From NCBI GenBank assembly GCA_911728435.2, contig OU452213.1, forward strand, positions 5,931,834-5,995,833: a stretch of 64,000 nucleotides of DNA, written 5' to 3'. This document shows positions 1 through 12,900 of the stretch, one piece after another. Each line of letters begins with the position of its first letter. Positions within the stretch are counted from its first letter, which is position 1. The stretch is from Apoderus coryli (lineage: Eukaryota; Arthropoda; Insecta; Coleoptera; Attelabidae). Position numbers and translations under genes: made by a program. Below the pieces are notes generated by a model. It was not told the DNA's origin, did no database searches, and saw only the letters and a list, made by a program, of their open reading frames with translations.

Positions 1-529
1 TCACTTGTTCGATTGTTTGTCCCTTGACCCGCAGGTGTGCATTTATTGGAGTCTTAGAAAAGATTAATAGTTTGGTCTTGGAGACATTGAGATGCAATCC
101 AAACATCTCGCTATAGTGAAATACGGAATCCATGATGCTTTGCAATTCCTGCATATCGCTGGCCAATATGACCGTATCATCGGCGTACCTGATATTATTT
201 ATTGGGGTTCCATTGATCTTGATTCCGCCCTGGGCCCCATCCAGTGCCTCTCTGAATATAGTTTCGGAATACAGATTAAAGAGGAGTGGAGACAAGACAC
301 ACCCCTGTCGGACACCTCGTCTGATTTGCATATCCTCCGATGTCGATTGTTCCATCTTTACTACCGCCGTTTGATGCCAGTAAAGTTCTGATATGAAACG
401 TAGGTCCTGTTCGTCAACCCCGGTTGTTCTCAAAATTTCGATCATCTTCTGATGATTAACACAGTCAAACGCCTTACGATAGTCTATGAAACATGCGAAT
501 ACATTCACATTCATGTCTCTACACCGTTT
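1..529 (-). mobile_element. RTE-like reverse transcriptase fragment, open to the left edge
   Basis: Part of the reverse transcriptase of a non-LTR retrotransposon, read leftwards and continuing past the window edge. In order it shows FACFIDYRKAFDCVN (palm motif A with its catalytic Asp), GVRQGCVLSPLLFN, and RYADDTVILA (motif C, both Asp present), followed by the thumb region. The motif set matches the longer element at 27245-28870, so the same clade (RTE-like) is inferred, from a different subfamily. No stop is seen in this part. Its upstream (right) end is abrupt near 529, where it meets another element's frame directly, so it is a truncated copy. Confidence 0.75.
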
Positions 530-1557
530 AGATCTGACAAATGTGTAGTAAAGCAAGTTGAGGGGTTGTTGAAAAGGTTGCAGTTTCTGATAATGTATCC
601 AAGCATCCTAGATGACGTGTTAACAACATCGTCGATATGTAAAGAAAAGCTGAATTCTTCATCGAACAATATACCCAGATCCTTAATATGGTCGTATCTA
701 TTCAGCGAGGCACCATCCAAGTTGTAGTCGAATAAAATAGGACTCTTAGACCTTGTGTAACTAACAATACTACACTTGCCAGTATTAAGTTGCAGTCTAT
801 TGGCATTACACCATCCATTCAAACCATCCAAGTCGCTCTGGAGCGCTGCACAGTCTACGACGGTGTAGATCTTAAGGTCATCAGCGTATGCCAGGCGGCA
901 ACAGTTTAGGGAATGCAGCAGGTCATTTACGAATATTATAAAAAGCAGAGGTCCAAGGTTGGATCCCTGTGGCACACCAGAGGCCGGCGAGAACGTTCGC
1001 GACCCAAAACCTTCATAAGAAACCAATTGTGATCGTTCAAACAAGTATGACCTAAACAATGAAACGAGTCCACTCAACAAACCAAAACTTTCAAGCTTAG
1101 ACAAGAGCACGAAATGGTCGACCCGATCGAAAGCTTTCTGGAAATCAGTGTATACGACGTCCACTTGCCTTGCATTAACCAATGCTTCGCATATATATTG
1201 AGAGAAGCTTGACAGATTGGTCACACATGATCGCCCATCAATGAAGCCATGCTGATAGGGTGAGAGCAAGTTTCGGATGGAAAGAAACAACTTGTTATAG
1301 AGGACAATCTCAAATACCTTTGAGAAGTTGCACAGGATTGATATAGGTCGGTAATTATTAACCTGGCTAGCATTACCCTTTTTGAGAACCGGGGTTATTT
1401 TGGCTGTTTTCCAAATAGATGGATACTTACTGGAGGAGAGTATTAAATTATAAATATGAAGAAGAGGCCGGGAAAGAGCACCGATTCTTTCACCTTTGAA
1501 GGGCGCACTTCCCCGACGGAGCCTGTTGCAAAAATTAGTTACAGACCCATAACTCAA
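530..1557 (-). mobile_element. Jockey/CR1-group non-LTR RT fragment
   Basis: About 340 residues of reverse transcriptase. Visible motifs are NNYRPISILCNFSKVFE (fingers), VVYTDFQKAFDRVDH (motif A), SGVPQGSNLGPLLF (motif B) and LAYADDLKIY (motif C, intact), then the thumb and the start of the C-terminal region. It is truncated at the 5' side near 1557, where a plus-strand element begins. At its 3' side a one-base shift near 560 moves LLYYTFVRSK out of frame just before it joins the RTE-like fragment at about 529. There is no endonuclease domain and no tail, so this is a dead copy. Relatives in this window lie at 4801, 17246, 42857 and 62238. Confidence 0.75.
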
Positions 1558-1561
1558 TACG

Positions 1562-3761
1562 GACTTTTAACTTGTACAATCGAATCGAGAATATTAATTG
1601 GGACTTTATCGATGATCAAAATATAAGCGTTGATAGTAGATTTCTAACGTTTACTAATGTCATTGCAAATACAGCTGAAAGTTGTTTTCCTCTTAAATCT
1701 AAAACAGTCACTGCTGGATCAGCGCTGGGTCGCATAAATTCAGCGATGATTTGCGCAGGATGAGAGATCTGCTATGCACCCGGTCGGATTCTCAGTCTGT
1801 ATCTAAAGTCGCCTTAAGACACTATAAAAAACAATATCGAGCTGAACTTTCTAAGGCCAAAAGAAGGGCTTATGAGGAGTATATTGCATCTGCTATTAAT
1901 AGGCCTGCTGCTGTGCGGAGACTGGTCAAGGATTGGGAATCAACTCCAAATCTCGGGGCAGCTGAGAACTTGACTGCGCATATTTTAAATGACTACTTTA
2001 CAACTGCGGCTGATGATATCATAAAACAGCTACCAGCCACATCGGTCACTTTTGAGAAATATATGTCTCCCACTAGAGCTGCTGGATTTAGTTTGAGAAC
2101 GGTAACCTTTAATGAAGTACGTGAAAAACTATCAGGTATGAAAAACACAAAAAGCTCGGATTGTTCTGAGCTTAATGTTAGGATTATTGGGACTTTAAAG
2201 AATCTGCTAGTGGTGCCGCTTACTAAGTTGATAAACCATTGCATTGGTGACGCTGTATTTCCGGCGGTCTTGAAGGAGGCAAGGGTTATTCCAATCTACA
2301 AAAATAAAGGATCGGTTGATGATCCCAGTAACTATCGACCAATATCGATCTTGCCAATTTTTTCGAAAATCTTTGAGTCTATTATTAAAAATCAAATAAC
2401 TGAATATTTTGAAGCAAATAATCTCTTTATGCAAGGTGAATATGGCTTTCGTGATAAGAGATCTACTACTCTTGCAATTAATAACCTTTTGGAATATGTT
2501 TCGGATGGCATGGAGCGGGGCTGTGACACCTTTGCTTCCTTTTATGACCTCACTAAGGCTTTTGACTGTGTCTCACACGAGATACTTCTTCAGAAACTCT
2601 CTTACTATAACTTTGATGTTGACAGTGTTGCCTTGGTTAGCTCTTATCTCAGCGATCGTTTTCAGCACGTTCTGTATGGGGGACGATACTCGGAGAGACG
2701 AAGGGTTGGACGGGGTGTGCCCCAGGGGTCGGTTTTGGGACCTTTATTGTTTTTAATATACGTAAATGATTTATACAAATTTCAAGAAGAGTCAAATATA
2801 ATCCTCTTTGCTGACGACACAACTAGTCTGATTAGATATCGACCAAACGACCCTTTGGGGGAGTTGGTTAATGCTGTTGAGACTGACATAGGCAATTGGT
2901 TTCTGGCAAATGAACTGAGCTTGAATCAGGCTAAAACTCGGAGCATGAACTTTACATTGCGTTCTGCGCCTATCGATCTTCAGAGCGATGTTCGCATGAA
3001 GTTCCTTGGGGTTCATCTTGATCCTAAATTAACCTGGGAGAGTCATGTTCGAGAACTTGGGTGCTCGCTGTCCGCAGGGTCATATATCTGATCAGAAGGC
3101 TTGTGCAGAGTGTTTCAATCGCCAGTCTGTTGACGGTATATCATGGTTATTTTGTTTCCCGTATGTCGTATGGTATTTTGAACTGGGGACATAGTTCCCA
3201 TGCAATGAAAATCTTCAAGCTACAGAGGAGATGTTTACGTACAATGTTGGGGCTCGGTTGGCGTGACTGCTGTAAAAAGTATTTTGTGAAACACGGACTA
3301 CTTACTTTGCCTTCCTTGTACATCTTAAACTGTCTTGGCTACATTCGAACCAATGCCTCGCATTTCACTCTTCACTCTGATATGCATAATTATGGTACGC
3401 GGAATCGCAATGATATATTGCCTGAATTTCACCGCCTATTGAGGACTAGGAAAGGTTCTGACTATTATTGTGTTAAATTTTATAATAAGCTGCCGTCTCA
3501 CATAAAGAACCTTGGTGAAGTCCAGTTTAACAAAAGTATTAAGTCATTTTTGATATCTCAAGCTTTTTATACCTTTGAGGACTATTTCAGAAGCGATATT
3601 GTAAGATTTTAGTTTGTTTTATGTTGTTGCTATTTTAATTTGTTTGTAAGCCTTTCTTTGTTGCTGTAACTTGGATTGTTTAATTTTTGTTCTTTTATGA
3701 CGTACTATACATGTTATGTAACATAAGATGGTGAATAAATGTATCTATCTATCTATCTATC
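1562..3761 (+). mobile_element. CR1/Daphne-like non-LTR element, copy 1, 5'-truncated
   Basis: Degenerate copy of a non-LTR retrotransposon. The reading frame shifts near 1750 and again near 3075; the main open part is 1751-3091 and continues at 3061-3612. Motifs include NYRPISILPIFSKIFES, ASFYDLTKAFDCVSH (motif A), GRGVPQGSVLGPLLF (motif B), and ILFADDTTSLI (motif C, both Asp kept). The C-terminal part carries the KFYNKLPSHIKNL and FLISQAFYTFEDYF signatures usual near the end of this ORF. The 3' UTR ends in a run of ATCT units at 3743-3761, a short-repeat tail as in CR1-type elements rather than poly(A). A second copy lies at 39456-41109. Clade assignment is from motif memory only. Confidence 0.8.
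3743..3761 (+). repeat. (ATCT)n tail of CR1-like element
   Basis: Short tandem ATCT repeat directly after the 3' UTR of copy 1. The same tail ends copy 2 at 41093-41109, so it belongs to the element or its preferred target. Confidence 0.7.
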
Positions 3762-4800
3762 CGATGCAGTCCTTTACGAGAAAGCTATACCATCAACAAA
3801 AACTTGATTTTTTTTTTAACTTTATACCCTTTGAAAAAATAGTTCTGTTACGTTGATGACCACCAAAAACAATACGGACTGAGTATTTTTGAAATTTGAT
3901 TTTTCTACGTTTTTGAGTTATAATAAAAAATATTCTCCACATCGAATTTTTGGCCTCATTGCAATACTTCTCTTCTAGACTATAGATAAGTAGGTACTAT
4001 AGCAAAATAGCTTAGCAAGTTTTTACCTGTAGTTAGTGAATTAAACTCTCGTACAGTGAGAAACTTCCATTAATAATTTGAATTATCTAAGCAGAATTTC
4101 AGTTTATTTAAGCATCAATAGTTGCAACTTTAACTGAAATCGCTATAAATTAACTATTATAACTTGGCAATAGTACACATGCATCCACCTATATAGGTAT
4201 GCGAGAGTATGTGGAGTTGAGACTAAACTATTAGTATCATATTTAGTTCGAAAAGCTCTTGTAATTGCTTTTAAATCCACATAAATATCGTGAAACTTTT
4301 CAAATATATTATCTCTAAAATAAACAAGTTTATAACACAACATCAGTAAATGTAGTTGCTATAGATATCGCTCCTTAATGGAATAATTTTCTGTACATTT
4401 AATTTTTTAAATTAAATTAATCATTGGGGGTCCTAAGTAGAGTAGTATATCGAAAATCTGATTTACTTAATGTGATTGTCTTTCCCATTTGATATTTTGA
4501 ATAATTCATTCTCCAATGGACAATGCTCTATTGATTTTACAACTTATGATTACTCTAAAGCCTTTTAATTCGTCTGTGTCTGTGAAAAAATATTTTTGAA
4601 AATCGCAGCGTTTTCTAGAAAATTACAAAAAAAAAAACAACTAAGAAATTTTGAAAATGTTAAAAAATTGAGATTATTTGATGGAACTTCTTTACTTTAG
4701 CAAAAGCAGTTTAAATATGAGATAATGCAAAAACAAAAATCGTGTTATACGGGGTGCTTCCAAAATAAATGAGAATTTATAAAAATGCACACACAACATT
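3762..4800. other. AT-rich spacer, no gene seen
   Basis: About 1 kb of AT-rich sequence with homopolymer runs between two retroelement copies. I see no supported coding exon, RNA gene or clear inverted repeat in it. Confidence 0.5.
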
Positions 4801-6520
4801 ATGAAAAGTCTAAAACCGAAGATCACTGCAGGTATAGATAACCTACCCGCGATGGTGGTTAAAGATTGTGCTTATGCATTTGTGGAACCATTGTATTACA
4901 TTTTTAATTTATCCCTGCGGTCCAACTTGTTTCCTGACTACTGGAAGATAGGTCGTATATGGCCTATACATAAATCGGGAGATATTAACAGAATCGAAAA
5001 CTATCGACCTATTTCAATTCTTCCTAATTTCGCAAAGGTTTTTGAAATTGTTCTGCACAATAAGTTATTTGGGCAAATAAAACATAGGCTAGCCACTTTC
5101 CTGCAGGATGTAATTCCGGCTGTCGGTCGAGGTTTGCAAGTCGACGCAATCTATACCGACTTTTCCAAGGCGTTCGATAAGATTGATCATTCCCTGATTC
5201 AACAGAAGATGTGCGACATTGGCTTCGGCAGGAATCTGATATATTTTTTCAGTCCTATCTAGGAGCAAGGCAACAATTTGTTGAATACAATGGATTCAGT
5301 TCAAGTTCATTTACAGCCTCAAGTGGAACTCCACAGGGCAGTACGTTGGCTCCTCTTCTCTTTGCAATATTCGTAAACGATATTGGCTCTGGTTTCAATA
5401 GCAATTATTTGCGCATGATTTAAAATTGTATCGCACTGTTGTTTGTGAGAACGATTGCGCACAGCTTCAAACAGATCTGTGTCGGCTCTCAGAATGGTGT
5501 GATCTAAATAGACTTCCTCTAAAACTGAACAAATGTAAGTCGGTGACATTTACAAGACGTCAAGATCCGTTTTTGCGAAACTATATTATCGATAATTCAA
5601 ATTTGGAACGCTGCGCTTTAATCAAAGATCTTAGTGTATACTTGGATGGTGATTTATCTTTCAACTACCACATTGAGCAAGTTTCTGCTAATGCTTTGCG
5701 AATGTTAGGATTTATTTTTAGACAGACCAGAGAATTCAACAACATGGACTGCCTGAAAAGTCTCTATTTCGCTTTGTTGTGTCTATTTTGGAATTCGCTA
5801 CAATCATTTGGTCGCCCATCTACCGTGTTCATATACAGAGATTGGAGAGTATCCAACGTAAGTTTTTAATATATTTGTCATTTAAAATTGATGGATATTT
5901 TCCTCCTCGTGGGTGTGATCACGGCCTGTTACTGGCAAGGTTCTGATTTCGGCCGTTAGCCGAGAGACGCATCTTCGCGTCTCAGTTCTTTCTTTTTAAG
6001 TTGATCAACAATATGTTGGATTGTCCTCGGTTGCTTCAGCAGCTATGGTGTCGTGTCCCTAGGGTTCACTCTAGAATCGCTAGTTTATTTTGGGTGCCAC
6101 AGATTTGTTCTAATTATGAATCTAAAGCACCGCTATTTCGGGCTTGTAAATACAGCAACCGATTAGTTATTAATGAAAACGTTGATTTTTTTAATGTATC
6201 GCTTGATTCTTTTAAGAAAAGTTTAGAGACATGTTTGCGGGCTACTGATTTGTATTTGTTTTGATGAATTATGTTCATGTGTTAATTATTTATTGTTATT
6301 ATTAATTGTTCTTGTAATCCTCTCAATTTTCTATCCTTTTGATGTGTGTATTTCCTTTTTTGTATATTTATATTTTTCAGTTAGTTTTAAGTTAGTTCTA
6401 AGTTGGGTATTTTTGTATGCTAATGCTAGGCAATTGTTTTTGTTAATGTAAGATTTTGTCTTGTTATTGGGTAGCAATACCTGTTAGACAATAAAGAGAT
6501 TATTATTATTATTTGAAATG
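4801..6520 (+). mobile_element. Jockey/CR1-group non-LTR element with broken ORF
   Basis: Reverse transcriptase split over at least four frames: fingers and motif A (NYRPISILPNFAKVFEI, AIYTDFSKAFDKIDH) at 4801-5262, motif B (SSGTPQGSTLAPLLF) at 5211-5423, thumb and connection at 5426-5869, C-terminus at 6001-6264. The catalytic motif that should read FADDLKLY reads FAHDLKLY after frame correction, so the first Asp is His and the enzyme would be inactive. The 3' UTR ends with AATAAAGAG and a TTA-repeat tail near 6500-6515. A better-preserved relative is on the minus strand at 17246-19205. Its tail lies about 430 bp upstream of the gene beginning at 6949. Confidence 0.75.
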
Positions 6521-6948
6521 GCACACTTTGTATATTTAGAGATGGTTGGGCACCTGTTGTCCTCTGGCATAAGAATAAAAGAGACTCATTATTATTTCTG
6601 ACTAGTATTAAATTTTTATTTTATTAAAATTGATTAATCAAGTATTTTACATCCATATCTAAGTATAAGAACATTTGGGTTATTTCAAAGTTGTTCAAAC
6701 ATTGAAGTATACTTTTATGTCCTTGTTTTTTCATCACACACTTTGTCTTTAATTTCTTGGAGTCGTAATAACGGGACACTATGTATTTTAATATAATTAA
6801 AATTGGGTTATGTTTTGGCAGAGACCGTATACGAATATCGGACTAAAATGTGACACAACACCAGGATTTGCACACGTTTATTTAACGTCCCCATCCATCC
6901 CACATCATCGCCCCGGTCTTCTTTATCACGAGGATAGAAATAGTCAAT
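6521..6948. other. 5' flank of the 11-exon gene, no other gene seen
   Basis: Short interval between a retroelement tail and the first coding exon at 6949. It must hold the promoter and 5' UTR if the start is right, but I cannot point to a TATA box, initiator or upstream exon with confidence. Confidence 0.4.
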
Positions 6949-9900
6949 ATGCACAAAAAAAGATGGTGGGATGTTATAATTTTGGTTTTGGCTGTGATTC
7001 TTCCGGATTGTTTGGTGCGTTCGTTTAAGCAGCAAGGTAATTATTACGCTTCTACATGTATAATATACACCTTGTATAATACTTATTAAATTTATTGTTT
7101 GACAACAGGTTCCTGTTTTTTCCCTGACCGTTGGCAAGGTACTTGGTTCCAATCTGGCGTTCGACAACCGATTATTATTGAAGGTTCACGATTGAGCAGC
7201 AAAGGTCGATGTCTGGGTGCTGAAGGCGATAAGTTTTTAGTAGTTGACGAGTAAGTAGTGTATTTTTAGTATAAGTATAACAATTAAGTAAAGCTCCTTT
7301 AATTCGGATCAGTGAAATATCCTTAAAGCCGTCCGCGGATTACCAGGAAATGTAAATTGTCTCATTTTTTACGAATTTAATGATTTATTTTTATTTAGCT
7401 GGGGAAAATAGTTTAATGTAGGATTAGTATACAGTGTGTTTGTTTTAAGACATATACATATAAATAACATAATTCTGAGTGCATCTAGGTCTTATGGCTA
7501 CATTGTGAGAAATTCCAGATCTTTTGAGAATATGAGTACAATAAAAACCTTATACTATGCTTATGTCAGGTCAAAGCTGGAATACTGCTCTTTAATATGG
7601 TTTCCATATTATAACTGTTACAATGTTTCTGTTGAGAGAGTTCAGCGTAAGTTCTTAAAATATTTATGTTTCAAAACTGATGGATCATAAATAAATATAA
7701 ATAAAATAGACGAACACAAAACGCTAGCAGGAGACCATTTTATCCTTCTGCCAGCATCTCCCAAATATTTGGGTTCCAGCAATGCTCGGACGGCGGTCTC
7801 CAAGAAGGATAAAATGGTCTCCTGCTAGCGTTTTATATTTATTTCTATTTATACGACTGGTTTTACCTATACATTACATACATGGTATAGGATATGCATT
7901 ACTATGTACATGTAGATGATACGTGTTTACATGTGTCTACTGTTGTGTATCCTATTGTGCTTAAATGCAGGCCGATATTTGTAGAGAACTATGGTACTCT
8001 GACCAGCTCATAACAAGAGCGAAACGAATTCGTCAGTATCTGTCGACCCATGCCTCGGTCTGATTCTATTGAATTAGACTGGGGCCCTGCTAAATTAAAC
8101 AAAATTCTTTGTGTAGGTAAAACCAACATTTTAGTCCGCTTTGCCACGAAATTATTTTCATTTATTATATTTACGGACATGAAATCCTTTTAGTAATGTT
8201 CAATTTAAATTTCTTGTGTTGTGTTCTGTATATTTATTCTTAGATATTTCTGCCTAAATTAGAGTTTTGGTTAAAGCATTAATTAATTAATTTTGTAATT
8301 TTTTCCCGCAGCTGAAAAGATGTGTAAAATTAATTTTAACAAGTTATTTAAAAAAATACACAATACCCAACAGTAATTATGTTTGATTTTTTTTTTGCAG
8401 TAAAAAGGCATGTTATCGCTGCGTGGTAATACACGAAAAACACGCAAACGTTCTACAGTATAAAGAAAGTAAGTTAATCTTTAGTCTACACGTGAAAACT
8501 TTATTACAAACAACTTGGGGGAGGGAAGAATAATTTTATTTTTCAACCCATGTAATTACAGTAATTTTTCTTGTCTTTAATCGGTATAAAATTAAAATTA
8601 GGTTAGGCCTAACCCCATCATCGTTAAAAAAACTGTTTATAACAAAACTAATCGAAATTTTGTGTCCTACATATATAAATCTGCCAAGCTATCAATGTTT
8701 TTTGATGTGACGATGATATTGGGTCTGCCAGATAACTTTTTTTTTTGAAAATGCTATATAAGAAAAACTGCTGAATATTTTCTCAAATTTCTTTTTTTAT
8801 TTGAAAGTACAATCCTTCCGGTTAATAATGACAAATAATTTCATTCAAATGGCTGCCTCGGCTGGCCATGCAGTAGCCTACACGATCGGTCCAATTTTTA
8901 AGCACATTATCGATTGTGTGCAGCTGTATTTCACCAATGGCTTCACGAATATTGTCCTTTAAAGCGTCAATTGTCTCTGGCTTGTCGGCATAACACTTAT
9001 CTTTGACAGCACCCCACAAATAATAGTCCAACGGTGTCAAATCGCAGCTGCGAGGTGGCCAAACGACATCAGCTCTGCGGCTTATAATGCGATCTTCAAA
9101 AACAGGGCGCAAAACATCGAATGTAGCTTCGGCTGTGTGGCACGTAGCGCCGTCCTGTTGAAACCAAATGTTGCCAATATCCTCCTCTTCAATTTTTGTG
9201 AACAAAAATTCGTTCAACATGGCCCGATAACGATCGCCATTGACTGTAACAGCCACTCCTTGCTCATTTTCGAAGAAAAATTGCCCAATTATGCCTCCGG
9301 ACCAAAATCCGCACCAAACAGTGACTCGTTTTGGGTGCATCGGCTTTTCAATGTATGCGTGCGGGTTTTCTGTGCCCCAAATGCGACAATTTTGCTTGTT
9401 TACATACCCGCCAAGATCAAAATGAGTTTCATCTGAAAAGATGATTTTTTTGGCAAAATCGGCATCTTCTGTAAGTCGATCGCAGGCCCACTGAGCGAAG
9501 CGAAAACGCATTGGATGGTCAGTTGGCTTCAACTCCTGAACCAATTGGACTTTGTATGGCGTCATACCAAGGTCTTTATGCAAAATTCGTCTCAATGATG
9601 TCTCCGAAATGTTCAATTGTTGAGACCGACGGTGAATTGATGTTGATGGCGCTTCACGCACACTTTCTGCCACAGCAGCAATATTCTCGGGTGTACGCAC
9701 TGTTTTTGGCTTTTCACGCTTTGGTTTATCGATGAGGATGCCAGTTTCTTTTACTTTTTTCACGAGATAACGAACATACGGAGCTGACGGTGCGTCTCTT
9801 CTTCCAAAATCCGTACGCAATTTTCGCACACATTCTGCAACATTACCATGATTTTCAAAGTAATGTCGCAATATTTCCCAGCGTTGTTCTAGCGTATACA

Positions 9901-12900
9901 CAACCATATTCGTTCAGCGGTAGGATAAAACTAATTATCTGTCAAATCAGACATGAGCTAAGTGTTACCCTTCACGAAATCAGCACTAGTTGAAAAAAAA
10001 AAAACGTTAGATGGCGGACTTGGATACTTGGAAAGACTAGATTGACTGAAGAATATTCCTATACGTGCAATATATTCATTTCTAGCATTTTGTCACGATA
10101 GAGACTCTTTGCCGACGTTATGTAGTCTTATAACTGGTGATGCGTTACTCTATTCGATGTTTCGCGAAAATGCTGAGCCAGTTCCATGTCCATTTCGAGG
10201 ACCGTTCACGTTTACATATAATCGCGGGCATGGTGAATGTAAATCGCCAGTATCCAGCATCGATTTCTGCACGGAAGAGAGTAAATTATTACTCAGTTAT
10301 CAGGCTTGCCCTGATGTCTATGGATCAGAAAGCACCGGTAAGTAAACATTTTTTCCTCAGCTGCTTTGTCCAAGATAAGAATGGGATAGCATTGGAATCT
10401 TGAATGTCGGTTAAATTAGAGAAAAGTTGTACAATTTAAAAACCTTTTAAATGGTGTTTTCAAAAGTGAAGTAACTTTAGCCGTTTTTGAGAATTTTTGA
10501 AAAAACGACTTTTTGCGATTTTTGTTTTTATTTTTTTCTGACATTATTTTTACACATTTTCACTTCGACGTTTCGTTTTCCAAAAACCATCATCAACTTC
10601 GGTTTTTTAAATACGGCCCTGGATTTTTTGTTGTTAAATTTAGAGCCATTTTCAATTCCAAAAATAGGTGGTATATCACAATTATAAATAATTGTGAGTA
10701 ACGACGAAATAATGTTTTTGCAAAACCTACTACTCTGCATTCAGTCAGATAAGTGCCAAACTATGGCGATTTTTCTTGGATAATTTTAAATAAAAGTTAA
10801 AAACACTGAAAACTTGTTTAAACTAGTATATGTGATATACCACCTGTATTTGAACTAAAAATGGCCCTTAAATTTAACAATAAAATATCCAGAGCCGTAT
10901 TGAAAAAAAAACCCATGTTGATAACGGTTTTTCAAAAACGAAACGTCGTAGGGAAAATTTGTAAATACTATCTTGTTCTACTCAAAAAGTAACAATGAAA
11001 AAGTGCTTTAATTTTTTTTATATCTGTAAAAATAATGGCAGAAATAAATAAAAACTAAAAATCGTTTATTCGAAAAATCTCGGAGACGGCTAAAAGTTTA
11101 CTTTTGAAAACACCATTCAAATTGTACAACTTTTCTCTACCGTTTCCCTCATGTAAAGGAGTGGGGATATTTGCTTATTTATCGTATGTAATCTCTTTTC
11201 AATCTTGTTATATACAATGTTGCCAAACTATTAACAATTGTAACAAAACTATTACATTTAAACAGCATTATTTATTACATTACTTTTAGTAAGTTGAGTA
11301 AGAATGTATTGATGAAGGTAAACGCCTGTTGAGAAAAGTGTACTGATAATTTTTTCCTCTCTTTTTACTTTGATACCTTCTAACTGAATAGGTATGTTCA
11401 AAGTTGTGGTAAAGTATCTGAACCAACGTTAGTTTATTATTAATCATTGTCATAATAGACTCATTAAGAATAGGTACTAACTAAATAATTTCTATAGAGA
11501 CAGCTATGTGTGTTTTGTGTTTGGAAAATTAAATTTTCCTTTTGGACATAAACTCAAATTTCTATTGACAAATAATAATGCTTTCACAATCATTAAACTA
11601 CGATTATAATGAGATAATAATGTTTTGGGAACAATGGCTTACAAATAAAATTAATTGTGCGACCAAACAAGTTTATTATTTTAACAGCACCGAACAAAAA
11701 AAATTTAAATGAAATTTACAAGGTATTAGTAGTTAGAAAAAAAGTTGTTTTCATCACTCAATAACTCTTGATTTTGACAGTTCATTAATTTCTATCAGTC
11801 TATGAATTGTTTTACAAAACAATACAAATAGAATTAAGTATTTGTGCTCAACAACATCTGAAGATAAATACACTTTTCCTTCGAAACTTTGCGTGACGTC
11901 ATTGAAAGGTCGAACGAATTATGGACAAAAAAAAAAGTTGGCGTTTTATTGTGATTATTTTCGAATTTGTTTTTTTTTTATATTATAATTAAAAGTCAAC
12001 TTGGCCGCCCTTTCTTCTTAATTAAAGGTTTATCTTCAAATGATGCGGGTTTTTACCATATTTTGCACACAATTAACTTCCACTGCCTCTATCACTGATA
12101 ATATACAAAAAATAAACGTGTTCAAATTCAAAAACGTGACGAAAGTTACGAAAATAAAATACTATTATTCTTGAAAGTTTTCTTGAACCTTATTATTTAA
12201 TATTTTACTAGTCGATTTTCTTGGGAATGAGGTTCAGATGAAACTAGTTTCTTGAAATAATATTTATTTCATGTCATATTTTTCGTACAACGTTTCGACA
12301 ACATTACATTGTCTTCTTCAAGCAACAGAATCTTCTTTTTTTTTTATAATTTCTTACATATTTTCATTGTGACCAAGACATTAATATGTATCAGAAAAAT
12401 TCAGATTATTTCTGTGAAAATTCAGATTATTTCTGTGAAACCTATGTTAAATATTTAAACGTAACGCCCTGTATATGTTTTCATTTTTAGCTTCTACATT
12501 ACAAAACACCTTTCCAAAAAAAAGGTACATTAAATACGTACATTTTACTTTTATATGTCGCGCTTTTTCACGTTACAGAACACTAATAACGAAACGTTAG
12601 TTAAATGCTATATAAAAACGTGTATTGAACGTATTTATGTATTCAACGGTGAAATCAAACGTTATTTAAACGGTTCTAAAATACGTTAATAATACGATTA
12701 CACAAACGTTTATTCTTAGCTTTTAAAAAAACGACAAATGCATGTATTAGATATACATGCATTTATCGTTTTTTAAAAGCTAATAATTAACGTTTGTGTA
12801 ATCGTATTAATTACGCATTTTAGAAACGTTTAAATAACGTTTGATTTCACGTTATATAATGTGGCTTTTATATATTTTTGTAACGTGATAAAATGTATGG

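Noticed and set aside
9137..9735. Plus-strand open frames opposite the transposase
   Set aside because: They overlap the intact mariner transposase ORF on the other strand and show no domain; they are mirror frames of a real coding sequence.
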